From assembly GCF_002803845.1 (NCBI RefSeq), contig NZ_CP024985.1:5405501-5469500 (forward strand): 64,000 bases of DNA. Reading direction: 5' to 3'. The stretch is from Streptomyces lavendulae subsp. lavendulae. GTDB lineage: Bacteria > Actinomycetota > Actinomycetes > Streptomycetales > Streptomycetaceae. This document shows positions 59,875-64,000 of the stretch, in pieces (the first letter of the stretch is position 1; each line of letters starts with the position of its first letter). The notes beneath the pieces were generated by a model, which saw only the letters and a program-made list of their open reading frames with translations, made no database searches and was not told the origin of the DNA. The translations under genes and the position numbers were made by a program.

Positions 59875-60768
59875 GTGATCGAGTGGGACATCAAGAAGCT
59901 GCGGATCCTGCGGACCCTGGCCCACCGGGGGACCGTCACCGCGACGGCCGAGGCGCTGCACATGACGCCCTCGGCCGTTTCGCAGCAGCTGACCAACCTC
60001 GCCCGGCAGCTGGGGGTCCCGCTGCTGGAGGCGCAGGGGCGCCGGGTCCGGCTCACCGACGCCGCCCACCTGGTGCTGCGTCACACCGAGGACGTCTTCG
60101 CCCAGCTGGAGCGGGCCGACGCCGAAATCGCCGGGTACCTCTGCGGGGAGGCCGGGGAGGTGCGGATCGGCGCCTTCTCGACCGCCGTCCCGGTGCTCGT
60201 GGTCCCCGCCGTCGCCGCCCTGCGGCGCAGCCACCCCGGGATCGAGGTCCGGATCCGTGAGACCGAGGCCGCCGAGTCCTACGAACTCCTCTCCGCCGGG
60301 GTCGTCGACCTCGCCCTGTCCCTCGCCGCCCACGCCCCGGGCGCCGGTGACCCCCGCTTCACGCGGGTCACCCTGCTGGAGGACCCCCTTGACGTCGCGC
60401 TGCCGCCCGGCCATCCGCTGGCCGCGGCGCGGGGCCTGCGGCTGGCCGACCTGGCCGGGGAGCGGTGGATCTACGGGGGCAGCGGGCCCTGGTCGGAGAT
60501 CACCCGCAGCGCGTGCGAGGCGGCGGGGTTCGTACCGGAGCAGGCGCACTCGGCGTCCGGGTGGACGGCGATCCTCGCGATGGTGGAGGCCGGGATGGGG
60601 GTCGCGCTCGTACCGCGGATGGTGTCGGGGAGGGCGGAGGGGGTCGCGGTGCGGGTCCTGCACCAGGACCGGCCCACGCGGCACGTGATCGCCGCCCTGC
60701 GGCGGGGCTCGGAATCGGCCCCCGCCCTGGCCCGCGTCCTGACGGCCCTCCAAACCGCAGCCACCTGA
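59875..60768 (+). CDS. LysR-family regulator
   Basis: A 297-residue regulator: N-terminal helix-turn-helix (LRTLAHRGTVTATAEALHMTPSAVSQQLTNLARQLGVPLLEAQGRRVRLTDAA) and a LysR effector domain (GEVRIGAFSTAVPVLVVPAVAALRRSHPGIEVRI). GTG 59875 lies 10 nt after the transporter stop with GGAGG inside that gene. It may control the transporter, although LysR regulators are more often divergent from their targets. Confidence 0.87.
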   Translation: MIEWDIKKLRILRTLAHRGTVTATAEALHMTPSAVSQQLTNLARQLGVPLLEAQGRRVRLTDAAHLVLRHTEDVFAQLERADAEIAGYLCGEAGEVRIGAFSTAVPVLVVPAVAALRRSHPGIEVRIRETEAAESYELLSAGVVDLALSLAAHAPGAGDPRFTRVTLLEDPLDVALPPGHPLAAARGLRLADLAGERWIYGGSGPWSEITRSACEAAGFVPEQAHSASGWTAILAMVEAGMGVALVPRMVSGRAEGVAVRVLHQDRPTRHVIAALRRGSESAPALARVLTALQTAAT

Positions 60769-60808
60769 CCCGTCCCGCCACCGCTGCGCGGGCTCCGCCC
60801 CCGTACCC

Positions 60809-60867
60809 CCGCGCCTCAAACGCCGGCGGGGCTGGATCTTCCAGCCCCGCCGGCGCTTGAGGCGCGG
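60809..60867. terminator. Large hairpin between lysR and pepN
   Basis: 27-bp arms (60809-60835 and 60841-60867, one mismatch) and a 5-nt loop. The core GCCCCGCCGGCG...TTGAGGCGCG is a common Streptomyces intergenic hairpin. It separates two converging genes. The rest of the 289-nt gap (60769-61057) shows no gene. Confidence 0.88.
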
Positions 60868-61057
60868 GCGCGGAGCGCCGTGCAGTGAGCCGCGCCGGCG
60901 ACTGAGGCGGGAACGGAGGAAGGGCGGGTAGGGGACAGCACCGCGCAGCGGCACGCACCCGCACACGACGGCCGAGCCGCGCGAGCGACGCGTCGGAAAT
61001 GGGCCCGGCCCCGCCCGCCCCCGGAGGGGCCGGCGGGGCCGGGTGTCGGGCCGGGGG

Positions 61058-63637
61058 TCAGGAGCGGGAGGCCGCGGCGGCGTCGGCCGCCTGGGCCTTC
61101 AGGGCGCGTTCGACGCCCGACCGGGACTCCGACACCAGCCGCCGCAGCCCCGCGTTCGGCTCGGCCGAGGCCAGCCACGCGTCCGTCGCGTCCAGCGTCT
61201 CCTGCGAGACCTGCAGCGACGGGTACAGGCCCACCGCGATCTGCTGCGCGATCTCGTGGCTGCGGGTGTCCCAGATCTCCTTGACCACCGCGAAGTACTT
61301 CGCCGCGTACGGCGCGAGCAGCTCCCGCTGGTCGCTCTGGACGAAGCCGCCGATCACGGCCTCCTGCACCGCGTTCGGCAGGTCCGCGGAGTCGATGACC
61401 GACGCCCACGTCTCCGCCTTGGCGGCCGCCGTCGGCCGCGCCGCACGGGCCGTCGCCGCGTGGCGCTCGCCCGCCGCCGTCGCGTCCCGCTCCAGCTCGG
61501 CCGCGATGGCCGGCTCGTCCGCGACACCGGTGGCGACCAGCCGCTCCAGGAACGCCCACCGCAGCTCGGTGTCCACGACCAGGCCCTCGACGGTCTCCGA
61601 GCCGTCCAGCAGCGCCGCCAGGTACGCGAGCTGCTCCTCGGTACGGGCCGTCGCCGCGAAGGCCCGCGCCCACGCCAGCTGGTGGTCGCTGCCCGCCCCG
61701 GCCGTCCGCAGGTGCTCCCGCGTGGCCTCGGTCCAGGTCGCCAGGCCCTGCTCCCGCCACGCCGGGTCGGCGTACAGGTCCACGGCCAGCTTCACCTGGC
61801 GGTGCAGGGACTGCACGACGCCGATGTCGGACTCCTTGCCGATGCCCGACAGGACCAGCGCCAGGTAGTCGCGGGCGGCGAGCTCGCCGTCGCGGGTCAT
61901 GTCCCAGGCGGAGGCCCAGCACAGGGCGCGCGGCAGCGACTCGGTGAAGTCGCCCAGGTGCGCGGTGACGTTGGCCAGCGAGACCTCGTCCAGGCGGACC
62001 TTGGCGTACGACAGGTCGTCGTCGTTGAGCAGCACCACGGCAGGACGGGCACGGCCCACGAGCTCCGGTACCGCCGTCCGCTCGCCGTCGATGTCCAGCT
62101 CGACGCGGTCCGTGCGGACCAGCTTGCCGTCCTGGAGCTCGTACAGGCCGACCGCGATGCGGTGCGGGCGCAGCACCGGCTCGCCCTTGGCGCCCGCGGG
62201 CAGGGCCGGGGCCTCCTGCCGGACGGCGAAGGCGGTGATCATGCCGTTCTCGTCCGTCTCGATCTCCGGGCGCAGGATGTTGATGCCCGCCGTCTCCAGC
62301 CACGCCTTCGACCAGGCGGTCAGGTCGCGGCCGGAGGTCTCCTCCAGCGCGCCCAGCAGGTCGGACAGTCGGGTGTTGCCGAACGCGTGCGCCTTGAAGT
62401 AGGCCTGCACGCCCTTGAAGAAGGCGTCCATGCCGACGTAGGCGACGAGCTGCTTGAGGACCGAGGCGCCCTTGGCGTACGTGATCCCGTCGAAGTTGAC
62501 CAGGACGTCGTCCAGGTCACGGATGTCCGCCATGATCGGGTGCGTCGACGGCAGCTGGTCCTGGCGGTACGCCCAGGTCTTCATCGAGTTGGCGAAGGTG
62601 GTCCAGGCGTGCGGCCACTTCGAGCCCTCCGCGTACGCCTGGCAGGCGATGGAGGTGTACGTCGCGAACGACTCGTTCAGCCACAGGTCGTTCCACCACT
62701 CCATGGTGACCAGGTCGCCGAACCACATGTGCGCGAGCTCGTGGAGGATCGTCTCCGCGCGGACCTCGTACGCCGCGTCCGTCACCTTGGAGCGGAAGAC
62801 GTACTGGTCGCGGATGGTGACCGCGCCGGCGTTCTCCATCGCGCCCGCGTTGAACTCCGGGACGAAGAGCTGGTCGTACTTGGCGAAGGGGTAGTCGTAG
62901 GCGAACTTCTCCTGGAACCAGTCGAAGCCCTGCCGGGTCACGTCGAAGATCTCGTCCGCGTCGAGGAACTCGGCGAGCGAGGGGCGGCAGTAGATGCCGA
63001 GCGGGACGGACTGCCCGTCCTTGCCCTCGTACGAGCTGTGGACGGCGTGGTACGGGCCGACGATCAGCGCGGTGATGTACGAGGAGATCCGCGGGGTCGG
63101 CTCGAAGGCCCACACCCGGTCCTTCGGCTCCGGCGTCGGGGAGTTCGAGATGACCGTCCAGCCCTCGGGGGCCGTCACGGTGAACCGGAACGTCGCCTTC
63201 AGGTCGGGCTGCTCGAAGCTGGCGAAGACCCGCCGCGCGTCCGGGACCTCGAACTGGGTGTACAGGTAGGCCTGCTGGTCGACCGGGTCGACGAAGCGGT
63301 GCAGGCCCTCGCCGGTGTTGGTGTAGGCGCAGTCGGCGACCACGCGGAGCTCGTTGGCCCCGGCGGCGAGCCCGGACAGCGCGATCCGCGAGTCCTGGAA
63401 GACTGCGGCGGCGTCCAGCGCCTCGCCGTTCAGGACGACCTCGTGCACGGCCGGCGCGACCAGGTCGATGAAGGTCTCGGCGCCGGCCTCGGCCGACTCG
63501 AAGCGCACGGTGGTCACGGACGGGAAGGTGCCGCCCTCCTGCGCACCGCTGAGATCGAGTTCGACCTCGTACGAGTCGACGGTGAGCAGCTTCGCCCGCT
63601 GCTGAGCCTCTTCACGGGTGAGATTCGTGCCAGGCAC
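61058..63637 (-). CDS. pepN: Aminopeptidase N (M1 family)
   Basis: An 859-residue cytoplasmic zinc aminopeptidase. The substrate motif GAMEN is at about 265, and the zinc site HELAH (His299, His303) with Glu322 in WWNDLWLNESFA and catalytic Glu300 is intact. Length matches Streptomyces PepN (about 857). GTG 63637 follows AAAGGAG; the longer frame to 63970 has no better start. The C-terminal helical domain is complete. Confidence 0.95.
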   Translation of the reverse strand: MPGTNLTREEAQQRAKLLTVDSYEVELDLSGAQEGGTFPSVTTVRFESAEAGAETFIDLVAPAVHEVVLNGEALDAAAVFQDSRIALSGLAAGANELRVVADCAYTNTGEGLHRFVDPVDQQAYLYTQFEVPDARRVFASFEQPDLKATFRFTVTAPEGWTVISNSPTPEPKDRVWAFEPTPRISSYITALIVGPYHAVHSSYEGKDGQSVPLGIYCRPSLAEFLDADEIFDVTRQGFDWFQEKFAYDYPFAKYDQLFVPEFNAGAMENAGAVTIRDQYVFRSKVTDAAYEVRAETILHELAHMWFGDLVTMEWWNDLWLNESFATYTSIACQAYAEGSKWPHAWTTFANSMKTWAYRQDQLPSTHPIMADIRDLDDVLVNFDGITYAKGASVLKQLVAYVGMDAFFKGVQAYFKAHAFGNTRLSDLLGALEETSGRDLTAWSKAWLETAGINILRPEIETDENGMITAFAVRQEAPALPAGAKGEPVLRPHRIAVGLYELQDGKLVRTDRVELDIDGERTAVPELVGRARPAVVLLNDDDLSYAKVRLDEVSLANVTAHLGDFTESLPRALCWASAWDMTRDGELAARDYLALVLSGIGKESDIGVVQSLHRQVKLAVDLYADPAWREQGLATWTEATREHLRTAGAGSDHQLAWARAFAATARTEEQLAYLAALLDGSETVEGLVVDTELRWAFLERLVATGVADEPAIAAELERDATAAGERHAATARAARPTAAAKAETWASVIDSADLPNAVQEAVIGGFVQSDQRELLAPYAAKYFAVVKEIWDTRSHEIAQQIAVGLYPSLQVSQETLDATDAWLASAEPNAGLRRLVSESRSGVERALKAQAADAAAASRS

Positions 63638-63776
63638 GCGGTCATCTCCTTTGATGGTGACGTTGCCCCGCCATCCTTCCACGCGCTCCGCGTCACCGCG
63701 CCGGAGTAATCCACGGGCGAACGCGAGGTCCGATTCCCGCCAGCGCCGGCGGGCCGGGAGGGGCACGATCGCAGCC

Positions 63777-64000
63777 ATGACCTCCTCCACCGCCCGCGCC
63801 GCCGGAACCCCTCCCGCCGCCGCCGTCCTGCCCCGCCCCGTCGACCCCACCGTCCTCGCCGGGCTGCGCCGCCGCGACGACGCGGGCCGGCCCTGCCTGC
63901 CGTACGAGGACCCGGAGGGCGGGGCCCCGCTGCGCTGCTGCCTGCGCCGCAGCCGGGCGGGCGAGCGCATCGCCCTGGTCTCCTACGCGCCGCTGCGCCG
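63777..64000 (+). CDS. DUF1203-like protein (3' end outside window)
   Basis: The first about 74 residues: a Pro/Ala-rich start, LRRRDDAGRPCLPYEDPEGGAPLRCCLRRSRAGERIALVSYAPLRR. The CCLRRSRAGERIALVSYAP block is the opening of DUF1203 proteins. It is divergent from pepN. ATG 63777 is the likely start. Function of the family is unknown. Confidence 0.7.
   Translation, partial: MTSSTARAAGTPPAAAVLPRPVDPTVLAGLRRRDDAGRPCLPYEDPEGGAPLRCCLRRSRAGERIALVSYAPLR

Noticed and set aside
61043..63709. Plus-strand frame of nearly 890 codons opposite pepN.
   Set aside because: It mirrors the pepN coding bias; pepN has intact M1 motifs and a good start.

Overview
This window is a stretch of Streptomyces (or very closely related actinomycete) chromosome. 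The evidence is the very high G+C with strong third-position GC bias, many GTG starts, Streptomyces-type proteins (secreted prokaryotic phospholipase A2, DynA/DynB, SsbB, a Csn-type sugar operon, PepN) and a single tRNA-Arg(TCT). Gene order suggests a conserved core region: no integrase, transposase, phage gene, CRISPR array or rRNA was seen. Both ends cut through genes (copA on the left, a DUF1203-like gene on the right).

Layout. 1-2.5 kb: copper efflux (copZ-copA, with a CsoR-type operator) and a 66-aa MerR-like protein. 2.8-10.2 kb: myo-inositol catabolism as two divergent units, idh/iolE leftward and iolC-iolB-iolD-mmsA rightward. 10.4-14.9 kb: cell-surface and secreted genes (a DUF916-like membrane-anchored protein, a WxL-like secreted protein, a subtilisin-type protease) and a GNAT acetyltransferase. 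15-18 kb: a Sfp-type phosphopantetheinyl transferase, an alpha/beta hydrolase, a small membrane protein, phospholipase A2 and tRNA-Arg. 18.4-25.6 kb: dynA-dynB-ssbB (sporulation septation and chromosome segregation), a degenerate thioester-domain surface protein and a PAP2-diacylglycerol-kinase fusion. 25.6-30.5 kb: two tandem paralogous membrane proteins, the ABC-F ribosome factor EttA, a thioesterase, an unknown protein and a group II truncated haemoglobin.

30.6-42.3 kb: a methyltransferase, then a seven-gene leftward operon that resembles the mycobacterial GlnX-GlnH-PknG amino-acid-sensing pathway, extended by a coiled-coil protein, a PP2C phosphatase, a VWA protein and an FHA protein. 42.5-49.4 kb: a six-gene operon (ROK regulator, sugar-binding lipoprotein, two permeases, GH4 glycosidase, amino-sugar kinase) matching the csnR-K system for chitosan oligosaccharides. 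49.5-57.1 kb: MscS channel, HNH endonuclease, a GH84-like glycosidase, a 69-aa repeat peptide, MalQ and a small membrane protein. 57.2-64 kb: a MarR regulator divergent from an EamA transporter, a second EamA transporter with a LysR regulator, PepN and the right-edge gene.

The most interesting items are the PknG-centred signalling operon, in which kinase, phosphatase and FHA protein all carry paired zinc ribbons; the 69-aa peptide with three PLTSEP repeats upstream of malQ; the thioester protein that has lost its reactive Cys; the IolB with an acidic tandem-repeat insertion; and the actinobacterial DUF916/WxL-like pair. Family assignments come from reading motifs by eye; no database search was possible.
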